DNA of 35,512 nucleotides. It comes from Rhizobium leguminosarum. GTDB taxonomy: Bacteria > Pseudomonadota > Alphaproteobacteria > Rhizobiales > Rhizobiaceae. A program made the translations under genes and the position numbers. The stretch spans positions 1-35,512 of the forward strand of contig NZ_LWBS01000435.1 of NCBI RefSeq assembly GCF_001652265.1, in the 5' to 3' direction. Below are positions 8,867 to 16,362 of the stretch, piece after piece (positions within the stretch are counted from its first letter, which is position 1; the number at the start of each line of letters is the position of its first letter). The notes under the pieces were generated by a model that worked only from the letters and a program-made list of their open reading frames with translations, was not told the origin of the DNA and did not search any database.

Positions 8867-9226
8867 TCACTGCGGCAGGGTGAGCAGTCTCACCGGGCGC
8901 AATTCGATCGACCCGACCCGGACACTCGGAATACCCGCAACGACCTTGCGTGCATCTTCCAGATCGGCCGACTCGATGATGTAGATGCCGGCCAGATGTT
9001 CCTTGGTCTCGACATAGGGGCCGTCGGTCGAAGACAGAGTGCCATCGCGCACCCTCAACACAGAGGCACAGTCAGGACCTTCCAATGCATCGGAATGGAT
9101 CATGATGCCTTTGCGCTGAAGTTCCTCGTCATACTGGAAATGCGCCCTGACGAGCTCGTCGCCCTCGGCCTGGCTGAGTGTGCCGTCCGTATCGGCGGAA
9201 TTATAGATGAGGCAGACGAAGCGCAT
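8867..9226 (-). CDS. YCII-related (DGPF-type) small protein 1
   Basis: A 119-residue protein with the ferredoxin-like YCII fold. MRFVCLIYN begins it, and the family motif appears as TDGPYVETKEHLAG with Tyr in place of Phe, followed by LEDARKVV and IELRPV. The start at 9226 was chosen over a longer frame because a GGGAG site precedes it and because it aligns with the two paralogues upstream. Genes of this type accompany ECF42 sigma factors. Their biochemical role is not established; a sensory or small-molecule function is usually assumed. Confidence 0.85.
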   Translation of the reverse strand: MRFVCLIYNSADTDGTLSQAEGDELVRAHFQYDEELQRKGIMIHSDALEGPDCASVLRVRDGTLSSTDGPYVETKEHLAGIYIIESADLEDARKVVAGIPSVRVGSIELRPVRLLTLPQ

Positions 9227-9228
9227 GG

Positions 9229-9588
9229 CTATCTCCCATCCTTGATCGAATAGGCGGGCCGGATTTCGATCGATGCATATTTGAGGATCGGGAAGGTGGA
9301 AATGATCGCCTTCGCTTCCTCTATATCCCTGGCATCGATCACAACGAAGCCGCCGAGATGCTCCTTGATTTCGGCGAAAGGACCGTCCGTCGCGGCAACG
9401 GTGCCATTGCGAACCCTGAGCGTCACGGCCTGCTCCGGCTCGTAGAGCGCCAGCGCGCTCAACATATGGCCGCTTTCGCGCCAGCTGTCGTCGCTGACGA
9501 TGCATTCTTGGGTGACGGCCTCCCATTCCTCTGGCGTAACCCGCTTGCTCTTTTCGGTATCGAACCAGATCTGGCCCAGAAACTTCAT
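9229..9588 (-). CDS. YCII-related (DGPF) small protein 2
   Basis: 119 residues, starting MKFLGQIWF, with TDGPFAEIKEHLGGF as the DGPF motif at about residues 68-82, then DIEEAKAII and IEIRP. It ends 2 bp before the next start and begins 12 bp after the previous gene, so it is cotranscribed. It is more like the third YCII protein than the first, suggesting tandem duplication. Function unknown beyond its link to the sigma factor. Confidence 0.85.
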   Translation of the reverse strand: MKFLGQIWFDTEKSKRVTPEEWEAVTQECIVSDDSWRESGHMLSALALYEPEQAVTLRVRNGTVAATDGPFAEIKEHLGGFVVIDARDIEEAKAIISTFPILKYASIEIRPAYSIKDGR

Positions 9589-9600
9589 GGCGTCACCTCC

Positions 9601-9951
9601 TCAGCCGAATTCATGGACGGGGCGAACCTCGATCGCGCCAAGATTTGCCAGCGGAATGCCGGCCGCAACACGGATCGCGTCATTGAGGTCCTTGGCGTCG
9701 ATCAGAATGAAGCCGCCAAGCGCCTCCTTGGTCTCGATAAAGGGACCGTCGGTGACCGACATCTCGCCACCGCGCACACGAACCGTCACCGCCGATTGCG
9801 GCGACTGCAGCGCCTGGGCAACGATCATATGACCGCTGTCGGCAAGATCGCGGTCATAGGCGAGCGAATCCCGGTCGAGCTTGTTCTTCTCTTCCTGCGA
9901 CATGGTCGACAGCACCGTGCCGTCGAACCAGACCTGGCAAAGATATTTCAT
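9601..9951 (-). CDS. YCII-related (DGPF) small protein 3, first gene of the ECF42 operon
   Basis: A 116-residue protein starting MKYLCQVWFDG at 9951, behind AAGGA; the longer frame from 9978 would begin within the promoter region and is rejected. TDGPFIETKEALGGF is the DGPF motif, followed by DLNDAIRVA and IEVRPV. It is the promoter-proximal gene of a four-gene unit (three YCII genes, then the sigma factor). The promoter at 9987-10013 predicts a 5' leader of about 30 nt. Confidence 0.85.
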   Translation of the reverse strand: MKYLCQVWFDGTVLSTMSQEEKNKLDRDSLAYDRDLADSGHMIVAQALQSPQSAVTVRVRGGEMSVTDGPFIETKEALGGFILIDAKDLNDAIRVAAGIPLANLGAIEVRPVHEFG

Positions 9952-9986
9952 TCCTTGTCCTCCGTGCTGTGCTTTCACAGCCCTTG

Positions 9987-10013
9987 GACGAACAGCCTAG
10001 GCGCTTTTCGACA
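9987..10013 (-). promoter_or_regulatory. Putative ECF42-type promoter of the YCII/sigma operon
   Basis: On the minus strand TGTCGA (10013-10008), a 17-bp spacer and CGTC (9990-9987) match the recalled ECF42 consensus (TGTCGA at -35, CGWC at -10). The -10 lies 35 bp before the ATG at 9951. This implies positive autoregulation by the sigma factor encoded in the operon. Confidence 0.6.
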
Positions 10014-10044
10014 GGGAAGAAAAATATCTTTTCGTCGATCGCAA

Positions 10045-10071
10045 TGTCGAAAGGCCAAGGCAGCGCTCGAC
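10045..10071 (+). promoter_or_regulatory. Second ECF42-type promoter, divergent
   Basis: On the plus strand TGTCGA (10045-10050), again a 17-bp spacer, and CGAC (10068-10071). The -10 lies 35 bp before the ATG at 10107, the same distance as in the opposite promoter. The small gene to the right is thus predicted to belong to the same sigma regulon. Confidence 0.55.
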
Positions 10072-10106
10072 AAAGCTTCGTCTGACAACATCGAGGAGAT
10101 GGAGCA

Positions 10107-10274
10107 ATGAGCATGTTTGAAATCGGAATAGCGCATCTGATCGTCACACGTGGCGCGCGCACGATGCCGCCGGTTGAGAATGCAGAGGTGATAAAAGTGC
10201 TGGTGAGGACTGTGATCGTGCTGGCGGCGTTTGCCGGCCTGATCGAAGCGCTGCAGCTTGCCGCAAGCGCTTGA
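10107..10274 (+). CDS. Small membrane protein (55 aa), predicted ECF42 regulon
   Basis: A 55-residue frame starting MSMFEIGIAH with a GGAG site 4 bp upstream of the ATG. The C-terminal half (about residues 27-53) is one long hydrophobic segment, so a single-pass membrane protein is likely. I do not recognise the family. Support for being a real gene comes from the ribosome site, the promoter at 10045-10071 and a hairpin terminator right after the stop. It is divergent from the YCII/sigma operon. Confidence 0.6.
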   Translation: MSMFEIGIAHLIVTRGARTMPPVENAEVIKVLVRTVIVLAAFAGLIEALQLAASA

Positions 10275-10281
10275 GAACAGT

Positions 10282-10312
10282 GCGCGGCCGGGCGGATAAG
10301 GCCGGGCCGCGC
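10282..10312. terminator. Hairpin between the small membrane protein and amn
   Basis: GCGCGGCC at 10282-10289 pairs with GGCCGCGC at 10305-10312. It sits 8 bp after one stop and 9 bp after the convergent amn stop, and could serve both. There is no strong T-tract. Confidence 0.45.
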
Positions 10313-10320
10313 CTGATATC

Positions 10321-11823
10321 TTATTGAAACGCCGTTTCGAAGAAGCTGCGAAGCTTGCGTGAATGCAGCGCTTCCTTCGGCATGGCGGCAAGCTTCTGGA
10401 CGGCGCGGATGCCGATCTGCAGATGCTGGTTGACCTGCGTGCGGTAGAAGGCCGTTGCCATGCCCGGCAGCTTCAATTCGCCATGCAGCGGCTTGTCGGA
10501 GACGCAGAGCAGCGTGCCATAGGGCACGCGGAAGCGAAAACCGTTGGCGGCGATCGTCGCCGATTCCATGTCGAGCGCGATTGCGCGCGCCTGGGAAAGC
10601 CGCTTCACCGGCCCGCGCTGGTCGCGCAGTTCCCAGTTGCGATTGTCGATCGTGCCGACGGTGCCGGTGCGCATGATGCGCTTCAGCTCGAAACCCTCAT
10701 AGCCGGTGATTTCGGCAACGGCCGCTTCGAGCGCCACCTGCACTTCGGCCAGCGCCGGGATCGGCACCCAGACCGGCAGGTCGTCGTCGAGAACATGGTC
10801 CTCGCGCATATAGGCATGGGCGAGAACATAGTCGCCGAGCCGCTGGCTGTTGCGAAGACCGGCGCAATGGCCGAGCATCAGCCAGGCATGCGGGCGCAGC
10901 ACGGCGACGTGGTCGGTGATCGTCTTAGCGTTGGAGGGGCCGACGCCGATATTGATCATAGTGATCCCGGCATGGCCCTTCTTCTTCAGATGGTAAGCCG
11001 GCATTTGCGGCAGGCGGGTGAGGGTGGCGTCCGTCTCCGGCGCGTTCGAGCCGGGCAGGGTGACGACATTGCCGGGCTCGACGAAGGCGGTATAGCCGTC
11101 ACCGCCCTCCGCCATCAGCTTGCGCGCCCAGCTGCAGAATTCGTCGATATAGAACTGGTAGTTCGTAAACAGCACGAAATTCTGGAAATGCTCGGCATGC
11201 GTCGCCGTATAATGCGACAAGCGGGCGAGCGAATAGTCGATGCGTTGCGCGGTGAACGGCGCGAGCGGCGAGGGCTCTCCCGGCGGCGGGATATATTCGC
11301 CGTTGGCGATCTCGTCGTCGGTGGTGTTGAGATCGGGCGTGTCGAAGATATCGCGCATCGGAACGTCGACGAATGCTGTCGTCGATGCTTCCACATGCGC
11401 ACCCTCGCCGAAGGCGAAGTGCAAGGGGATCGGCGTCGCCGATTCCGAGACGATGACAGGAACATTGTGGCTCTTCATCAAAAGCGCCAGCTGCTCCTTC
11501 AGATAGTGCTTGAAGAGCTTCGGCCGGGTGACGGTCGTCGTATAGATGCCGGGTGCCGTGACATGGCCGTAGGAGAGGCGGGAATCGACATGGCCGAAGC
11601 TTGTCGTCTCGATGCTGACCTGCGGATAAAAAGCGCGGTAGCGCGAGGAGATCGGAGCACCCTGTGCAAGTTCGGTGAAGCTCTCGATCAGGAACGCCGT
11701 ATTGCGCTCGTAAAGCGCCGTCAGCGTCTCGACCGCCTTGGCGGGATCATCGAAACTCTCAGGCTGGAAAGGTGGTGGAGAGGATATGTCGAGGGGCGAC
11801 AAGGGGGAGATTCGTTTGTTCAT
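10321..11823 (-). CDS. amn: AMP nucleosidase
   Basis: A 500-residue cytoplasmic enzyme that splits AMP into adenine and ribose 5-phosphate, tuning the adenylate pool. The N-terminal AMP-nucleosidase domain (about 20-190, with YRAFYPQVSIE and RPKLFKHYLKEQL) precedes a purine-nucleoside-phosphorylase-type catalytic domain (about 280-480, with MINIGVGPSNAKTI, HCAGLRNSQRLGDYVLAH, and ALDMESATIAANGFRFRVPYGTLLCVSDKP). Length is as usual for the family. The ATG at 11823 has no ribosome site; a TATAAT box ends 5 bp before it, so the mRNA is probably leaderless. Monocistronic by its flanks. Confidence 0.93.
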   Translation of the reverse strand: MNKRISPLSPLDISSPPPFQPESFDDPAKAVETLTALYERNTAFLIESFTELAQGAPISSRYRAFYPQVSIETTSFGHVDSRLSYGHVTAPGIYTTTVTRPKLFKHYLKEQLALLMKSHNVPVIVSESATPIPLHFAFGEGAHVEASTTAFVDVPMRDIFDTPDLNTTDDEIANGEYIPPPGEPSPLAPFTAQRIDYSLARLSHYTATHAEHFQNFVLFTNYQFYIDEFCSWARKLMAEGGDGYTAFVEPGNVVTLPGSNAPETDATLTRLPQMPAYHLKKKGHAGITMINIGVGPSNAKTITDHVAVLRPHAWLMLGHCAGLRNSQRLGDYVLAHAYMREDHVLDDDLPVWVPIPALAEVQVALEAAVAEITGYEGFELKRIMRTGTVGTIDNRNWELRDQRGPVKRLSQARAIALDMESATIAANGFRFRVPYGTLLCVSDKPLHGELKLPGMATAFYRTQVNQHLQIGIRAVQKLAAMPKEALHSRKLRSFFETAFQ

Positions 11824-11828
11824 GACGC

Positions 11829-11834
11829 ATTATA
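11829..11834 (-). promoter_or_regulatory. -10 box of amn, implying a leaderless transcript
   Basis: TATAAT on the minus strand ends 5 bp before the amn ATG. Transcription would start at or within 1-2 nt of the A of ATG. The -35 at 17 bp upstream (TTTGCT) is weak. Confidence 0.45.
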
Positions 11835-11918
11835 GAGAGTTGTTTTTGACAAGCAAACGACGCGCGCCGGCGGATTCCGATTTTTTATCCTCTTGCCGTC
11901 TGGTGCGAATGCCTGTCG

Positions 11919-11991
11919 CCCAAAAATGCGCAGCGGTTTTGGGACAACGACATGCATGAACCAAAGACTTAAAGCGCATCGCACGATGCGC
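11919..11991. repeat. Rhizobial intergenic repeat ending in a perfect hairpin
   Basis: A block that looks like a dispersed Rhizobium intergenic sequence (AAAAATGCGCAGCGG, then ACAACGACATGCAT, then CTTAAAGCGC). It ends in GCGCATCG-CA-CGATGCGC (11974-11991), flanked by AAA and TTT, which could terminate the small gene ending at 11997. Only one copy is in this window, so repeat status is from memory. Confidence 0.4.
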
Positions 11992-11996
11992 CTTTG

Positions 11997-12176
11997 TTAC
12001 CGCACCGTGGGCGCGCAGAAGGTACCGTTTCTCTCCAGGCAGGTGTAGTTTGCCCCGAAATGCGACTGCGCACCGCCGCCGCCATTATGCACCACGACCG
12101 CCGAAAACGTGATCGCGAAGATCGCTGCAAACAGCGTGATGATGCTAAAGCGTCTTGCCAGAATATAGATGTTCAT
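11997..12176 (-). CDS. Small secreted or membrane protein (59 aa), unknown
   Basis: A 59-residue protein MNIYILARR with one hydrophobic segment (about residues 9-30) that may be a signal anchor, then a Gly-rich HNGGGGAQ stretch and two Cys (YTC and TFC) near the C-terminus. A TTG start at 12197 would add seven residues; the ATG at 12176 is preferred, though the purine-rich AAGGGG abuts it. Family not recognised. A hairpin lies just after the stop. The upstream 12177-12387 holds no gene I can support. Confidence 0.5.
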   Translation of the reverse strand: MNIYILARRFSIITLFAAIFAITFSAVVVHNGGGGAQSHFGANYTCLERNGTFCAPTVR

Positions 12177-12387
12177 CCCCTTGTCCCCGATACGCAACTC
12201 TATCGTGAGAAGAGTTTTGGCATGCTACGGCTGAACGAGTGCTGAGATGCCGGTTCATCAGCCGTTCAGCTTGCTGGGCAGGGTCGGCCGACCGCCAAGG
12301 GCTTGGAGGCATGTCGGCGTCGACATGCTTGGCGTTTTGGATGATGGCTGCGCAGGTGCGTTACGATACGCTTATAAGTTGGTTCGG

Positions 12388-12684
12388 CTATTCTTCGGCC
12401 GGCCAATCCCGCGCGGTATGGATCACACGCAAGATAACGACGCTTTCACGTCCCGCGATCGACCGCAGCTCATAGGAAATTATGTAGGGGAACCGGGTGA
12501 GGGATTTTTCGTAAGTGCCGGTTACTCGCCCTGGTCGACCGGTTGCAAATTCGCCAAGTTTCTTGCCTGCATCCTCGATGGCGTCCACGACCTTTTCGGC
12601 CGCATCGGGGCTGTCCTTCGCGATGTAACGCAGAATTTCGAGATCATGCTCGTGTGCTTCCTTCGACCAAAGAACCGGCCTCAT
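12388..12684 (-). CDS. ParE/RelE-family toxin
   Basis: A 98-residue RelE/ParE superfamily toxin: WSKEAHEHDLEILRYIA, then SPDAAEKVVDAIEDA, GRPGRV and a C-terminal strand VVILRVIHTARDWP. ParE-type members poison DNA gyrase, RelE-type ones cleave mRNA on ribosomes; GRxGR(V) and the HxARxW tail fit the ParE side. Its ATG overlaps the antitoxin's stop by 4 bp (ATGA), the classic coupling of antitoxin before toxin. Intact by length. Confidence 0.88.
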   Translation of the reverse strand: MRPVLWSKEAHEHDLEILRYIAKDSPDAAEKVVDAIEDAGKKLGEFATGRPGRVTGTYEKSLTRFPYIISYELRSIAGRESVVILRVIHTARDWPAEE

Positions 12685-12950
12685 CCGCGCGGGGTCTTCC
12701 TGCGCTTGGCATCCTCGATGACCTCACGCATTTCGGCGACAGCCTGCTCGTGCGGTATAACGCGCCCAGCTTCCGCATCGGCCATGCCGCGCTTGATACC
12801 CTCGATGATTTCAAGCTCGCGCTCCACATAGGCCGCTACGGCCTCGCCGGCGAGGAACGATTTGCTGCGTTGCGTATCGGCGGCAATCCTGTCGAGCTTT
12901 TCTTTTACGTCGAGGCGGACCCGAATTGTCATGGTCGTGCTGCCGGCCAT
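12681..12950 (-). CDS. Ribbon-helix-helix (CopG-like) antitoxin
   Basis: An 89-residue protein from the ATG at 12950, behind AGGAG. The N-terminal TMTIRVRLDVKEKLDRIA followed by RSKSFLAGEAVAAYVE is a ribbon-helix-helix fold; the charged C-terminal part (EQAVAEMREVIEDAKRR) would neutralise the toxin. Translated just upstream of and overlapping the ParE-type toxin. A longer frame from 12989 would start inside the operator and is rejected. It should repress its own operon through the palindrome at 12963-12990. Confidence 0.88.
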   Translation of the reverse strand: MAGSTTMTIRVRLDVKEKLDRIAADTQRSKSFLAGEAVAAYVERELEIIEGIKRGMADAEAGRVIPHEQAVAEMREVIEDAKRRKTPRG

Positions 12951-12962
12951 TTCGAAAACTCC

Positions 12963-12990
12963 TGTGTTGAACTGTGTACAATTTAACACA
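12963..12990. promoter_or_regulatory. Palindromic operator of the toxin-antitoxin operon
   Basis: A 28-bp imperfect dyad with TGTGTT at 12963-12968 and AACACA at 12985-12990; most inner positions are also symmetric. It lies 12 bp upstream of the antitoxin ATG and includes its likely promoter, fitting autoregulation. Confidence 0.55.
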
Positions 12991-13022
12991 TGTCGGCCTT
13001 GCCTGCTATCCCCCGCGTTCTC

Positions 13023-13361
13023 TCAGAGCCGCGTCCAGGTCTGCGACTTGCAGAGGACCTTCGTCACGCAGCCCTGCATCCTCAGCGAATTGCCGGAAAC
13101 CTTGCCTGCGCCGCTATAGGTCTTCTCGGCGGCCGGGTCGGTGATCTCACCGGCATAGCTGCCGCCGGTTCCCGCAAGCGTGCCGATCTTTCGGCCGGCA
13201 TATTTGCCGGTCTTCAGCGTCACGCAATAACTGCCGCCGCAGGATGCGATCACCGCCGTATCGCCGGCGGCCGTCCTCCAGTTGCCGACGATCGGCTCCT
13301 CGGCATGCGCGATACCCGCGATCACTGCAATTATGCTGGCGAGAACGAAGCTGCGGATCAT
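13023..13361 (-). CDS. DUF2147 exported protein
   Basis: A 112-residue protein from the ATG at 13361, which has GAGGAAAAG directly upstream. Residues 1-20 form a Sec signal peptide ending AHA before EEP. The mature part shows the DUF2147 pattern: GNWRT near the start, VTLKTGKYAGRKIGT, TYSGAGKVSGNSLRMQGC and WTRL at the end. It carries several Cys that could form disulphides in the periplasm. The family is a small lipocalin-like periplasmic barrel without an established reaction. Longer upstream starts (13373, 13472) have poorer ribosome sites. Confidence 0.8.
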   Translation of the reverse strand: MIRSFVLASIIAVIAGIAHAEEPIVGNWRTAAGDTAVIASCGGSYCVTLKTGKYAGRKIGTLAGTGGSYAGEITDPAAEKTYSGAGKVSGNSLRMQGCVTKVLCKSQTWTRL

Positions 13362-13803
13362 CTTTTCCTCCATGATGTCCCTCGATCGTCGCGAAAATAA
13401 CTGACGCGAACGTAAAGGCAAATAAGGCCGATCGCTGTTCTGCGGATCGGTGAAACGGGAGAAAAAAGTCATGCGCCGAGCTTGTAAAGATATCGCCTGC
13501 TGATTTCATGATGAACGATCCGTTTATTTTCAAATCTGAATCTTTCGTAAAATTTAAGCGAGAATCCTTAATTCGCAAGGAATCTGATGTTTAACAAAAA
13601 TCCAAATTTACCAAGCATTTGCACTTTGTTCGTCGCAAATTAATCATGCATTTTAGGCGTTTTTTGAAGGCCGCTTGGCATAGTGAAGCCATCAAACGAG
13701 CGGGGCAAACCCGCCGGACCGGAAGGGCCGCAAGCCGCGATAGACGGCAAGGCCCAGAGGTAAAACAGGGTAAGTCATAAACAGGCTAACAGGGATAAAA
13801 CCG
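13362..13803. other. 442-bp intergenic region
   Basis: No gene seen. Roughly 13500-13660 is AT-rich and probably holds divergent promoters for the DUF2147 gene and the Sel1-like gene. From about 13680 to 13800 the plus strand is GC-rich with short hairpin potential (CGGGGCAAACCCGCCGG), probably the transcribed leader of the Sel1-like gene. Confidence 0.4.
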
Positions 13804-14070
13804 ATGGCACGCTTTGAAATGCACAATGCTGAAACGGCCACCATGGGTGGCGACAACAGCGCCGATGTCTTCTGTGAAATGGGTCTGATGTATGCGACCG
13901 GCCGCGGCTGCGAAGTCGATCTCGTCGCAGCCCACAAATGGCTGAACATCGCCGCAATCAAGGGCAACGATCGCGCCGCCGAGCTTCGTGCCGACGTGGC
14001 CGCCGCCATGGACAAGATGCAGCTCGTGGCAGCGCTACGCGCCGCCCGCGAGTGGATGACGGTTCACTAG
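13804..14070 (+). CDS. Sel1-repeat-like small protein
   Basis: An 88-residue protein with one clear Sel1-like (TPR-type) unit: FCEMGLMYATGRGCEVDLVAAHKWLNIAAIKGN at residues 20-52, followed by a second helical hairpin (AAELRADVAAAMDKMQLVAALRAAREW). Sel1 repeats mediate protein-protein contacts; two half-repeats are few for a scaffold. There is no signal peptide. AGGGA lies 8 bp before the ATG. A hairpin-forming repeat follows directly. Confidence 0.75.
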   Translation: MARFEMHNAETATMGGDNSADVFCEMGLMYATGRGCEVDLVAAHKWLNIAAIKGNDRAAELRADVAAAMDKMQLVAALRAAREWMTVH

Positions 14071-14122
14071 AACAGGATGATTTTAGGCCGCTTCGGCCTG
14101 AAGTTTGAATCCTGCTCTAAAT
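14069..14122. repeat. REP-like palindromic element after the Sel1-like gene
   Basis: AGAACAGGAT at the left end pairs imperfectly with ATCCTGCTCT at the right; the core AGGCCG-CTT-CGGCCT is a perfect hairpin. It looks like a dispersed rhizobial palindrome and may also stop transcription. Confidence 0.45.
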
Positions 14123-14241
14123 TAAAGAGTCATCATGCTCTGAGACCGTCTCCGATCAGGAATTCGACAAGAGCAGCAATAACAACCTCAAAAAGAGGGG
14201 GCTGGCGGGGCACTTTGGACGGGGCCGACGCCGGGAGAACT

Positions 14242-14277
14242 GAACCGCGACCGGATTTCCTCCACCGGCCGCGGTTC
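14242..14277. terminator. Bidirectional hairpin between the Sel1-like gene and the aminotransferase
   Basis: GAACCGCG...CCGG pairs with CCGG.CGCGGTTC (one bulge per side). On the plus strand it is followed by a T-rich stretch; it also lies 8 bp after the aminotransferase stop. Confidence 0.5.
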
Positions 14278-14284
14278 TTCTGTT

Positions 14285-15400
14285 TTATCGGCCGATCTTT
14301 TTCAGAACCTGCGGCAGAGCCTGTTCGAGCAGCGCCATATCCGCCTCCGGCCCGACGCTGATGCGGATGCAGCGGTTGAGGGGCGCCACACCAGGCATGC
14401 GGATGAAGACGCCGTGCTCTATCAGGCCGTCGACGATCGACCGCGCATAAGAGCCGTCGCGCCCTGTATCGATCGCCACGAAATTTGTTGCCGAGGGCAG
14501 GGGGACGAGGCCGTTCGCCTGGGCGATGCCGCCGATCCGCTCCCGCGCCGCATGGATTTTCCCGACCACCTCGACGAGATAGGTCTGGTCCTTCAGCGCC
14601 GCGAGCGCCGCCGCGGTCGCCAGCCGGTTCATGCCGAAATGATTGCGGATCTTGTCGAAGCCCTGCGCCGTGCCTGCCGTGGAGATCGCGTAGCCGGTGC
14701 GTGAGCCGGCAAGTCCGTAGGCCTTGGAGAAGGTGCGGGTGCGAACGACGTTCGGCATCTCGATGAGCGAGGAGATCGACGGCAGCGAACCTGCCGGCCC
14801 CGTCTCGCTATAGGCCTCGTCGAGCACCATCAGTGTCGTCTCTGGCAGCGCCCGGGCGAAAGCGACGATGCTGGCGGCATCCCACCAGCTTCCCATCGGA
14901 TTGTCAGGATTAGCGAAATAGACGAGCGGCGCATTCTCGCGCTTCACGGCATCGAGCAGACCATCGAGATCCTCGCGGTCGATTGCGTAGGGAACGGTCA
15001 CCAGCCGGCCGCCGAAACCGGCGACATGGAAATTGAAGGTCGGATAGGCGCCGAGCGAGGTGACGACGGGCGCGCCCGGTTCGATCACCAGCCGGACGAT
15101 CTGGCCGAGCAATTCGTCGATGCCGCTGCCGATAGCGATATTGGCGGCCGAGACGTCGAGATGGGCGGCAAGCGCTCCCCTGAGCGCGAAATTCTCCGGA
15201 TCATTGTATTTCCAGATATTGCCGGCCTCCTCGCGCATCGCGGCAAACACGGAAGGCGCGGGGCCGAAGCCGTTCTCGTTGGCGCCGATGCGCGCCGAAA
15301 TGGCAAGCCCGCGCTGGCGCTCGATGGCCTCGGGACCGACGAAGGGAACTGTGGAGGGCAGGGCGCTGGCAAGAGGTGTGAAGCGCGAAAAGGCGGACAT
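14285..15400 (-). CDS. HisC-like pyridoxal-phosphate aminotransferase
   Basis: A 371-residue fold-type I aminotransferase of the histidinol-phosphate transaminase branch. GANENGFGPAP is the N-terminal substrate motif, FANPDNPMGSW the NPxN-type motif, VLDEAYSE the cofactor Asp/Tyr pair, TRTFSKAYGLAGSRTGY the PLP lysine (K within SKAYG), and a late Arg (CIRISVG) binds the carboxylate. Start chosen at 15400 (MSAFSRF); the longer frame from 15466 lacks homology-like sequence. It is not near other his genes, so it could act on another amino acid such as an aromatic one rather than histidinol phosphate. Confidence 0.82.
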   Translation of the reverse strand: MSAFSRFTPLASALPSTVPFVGPEAIERQRGLAISARIGANENGFGPAPSVFAAMREEAGNIWKYNDPENFALRGALAAHLDVSAANIAIGSGIDELLGQIVRLVIEPGAPVVTSLGAYPTFNFHVAGFGGRLVTVPYAIDREDLDGLLDAVKRENAPLVYFANPDNPMGSWWDAASIVAFARALPETTLMVLDEAYSETGPAGSLPSISSLIEMPNVVRTRTFSKAYGLAGSRTGYAISTAGTAQGFDKIRNHFGMNRLATAAALAALKDQTYLVEVVGKIHAARERIGGIAQANGLVPLPSATNFVAIDTGRDGSYARSIVDGLIEHGVFIRMPGVAPLNRCIRISVGPEADMALLEQALPQVLKKIGR

Positions 15401-15504
15401 GCGAAGGCGATTTCCCGGACATATTGACAATCGGCGCAACAATAGGCCCGGGCACGGCCAACGCAAGCAAGATTATTTCTGCAATAAGCCTGCTATGGGC
15501 CGGT

Positions 15505-15906
15505 TTACGCGCGGAAGGTCGGCGCGCGTCGGGCGGCGATTGCTTCCATGTTGCCGACAAGGAAATCGGTGCGCACGACACGGCGCAGGACCTCGGGGTC
15601 CATGATGTTGATGAACCGCACCCCGATGCGTTCCTTATGGCGATAGACCTCGGCGCATCCGATGCGATAGGCGAGGCCGAGAATGTTGAGATAATAATGC
15701 TTCGGCAGACCGGCCGTGGTCGAGACGATGAAGGTGGCGCCGCCCTGGGAGATATCGATGATCTCGGCGCTTCTCATCGAGACGCCGGTCAGGCACGGCC
15801 GGACGGCGACGATGCGGGCTGGCCGCTTGACGATGAATTCTTCCCAGCGCAGGTCGTAGACAGCGGACTTGACCGTGGCAAGGTGGGTAGCGCGGAGCAT
15901 AGTCAT
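15505..15906 (-). CDS. PilZ-like domain protein 1
   Basis: 133 residues. A PilZ-type beta-barrel is suggested by KRPARIVAVRP, then AEIIDISQGGATFIV (the D-x-S-x-x-G-like motif), and ILGLAYRIGCAEVYRHKERIGVRFIN. In PilZ proteins RxxxR and D/NxSxxG bind cyclic di-GMP; here K-R-P-A-R and DISQGG are plausible. The GGAG about 8 bp before the ATG supports the start. It resembles the second PilZ-like protein at 18113. Standalone gene; the partner is unknown. Confidence 0.65.
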   Translation of the reverse strand: MTMLRATHLATVKSAVYDLRWEEFIVKRPARIVAVRPCLTGVSMRSAEIIDISQGGATFIVSTTAGLPKHYYLNILGLAYRIGCAEVYRHKERIGVRFINIMDPEVLRRVVRTDFLVGNMEAIAARRAPTFRA

Positions 15907-16362
15907 TCACATTCTCCGTCAGTCAGGACGCATTTGGGGTCTGTGATCTCAATCAGGCGGTCAATTGAGCAAGCTGGTCTTCATCCCGAGCAAGCTGGTC
16001 TTGCTCCGAACCAAGGTCACATGAATGTTTTGCGCATTCGTCAAATATAAAATTACATTTTTAACGAGCTCAAACTTTGTTCTTATGCGGGACGCCCTCC
16101 TGTCCATTATCGGGACGCAGGCTTTGCCGAAGTGCCGTTTCGGCCAAAAAATCTGACGGTGAATCAGCGCTCCGCGCCGGTTGCGACAGATGCTGTGGGC
16201 AAGAAAGGCCGAGCAGTATCCGTCACACAAGAGCAAAGGCCGAGCGGATCGCCGCCCCGTTCGATTTCGGTGCAATTTTCCCGAACTCTTTCAGTGGCCG
16301 AGCGTTGTGCCTTGATCGATGAAGCACGGCGCGCTTCGAATGACGACAGCGAGGAGTTGAAG
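15907..16362. other. 456-bp intergenic region with a 21-bp tandem repeat
   Basis: No gene supported. GAGCAAGCTGGTCTT occurs twice in tandem (15967-15981 and 15988-16002; period 21). AT-rich sequence around 16030-16085 could hold promoters. The long open frame continuing into the host-attachment gene from 16132 has no recognisable protein sequence before 16363. Confidence 0.4.

Noticed and set aside
10363..11835. 490-codon plus-strand frame opposite amn
   Set aside because: No protein family features; the opposite frame is a full AMP nucleosidase.
12239..12475. 78-codon plus-strand frame upstream of the toxin-antitoxin pair
   Set aside because: Runs antisense into the toxin gene and has no ribosome site or family pattern.
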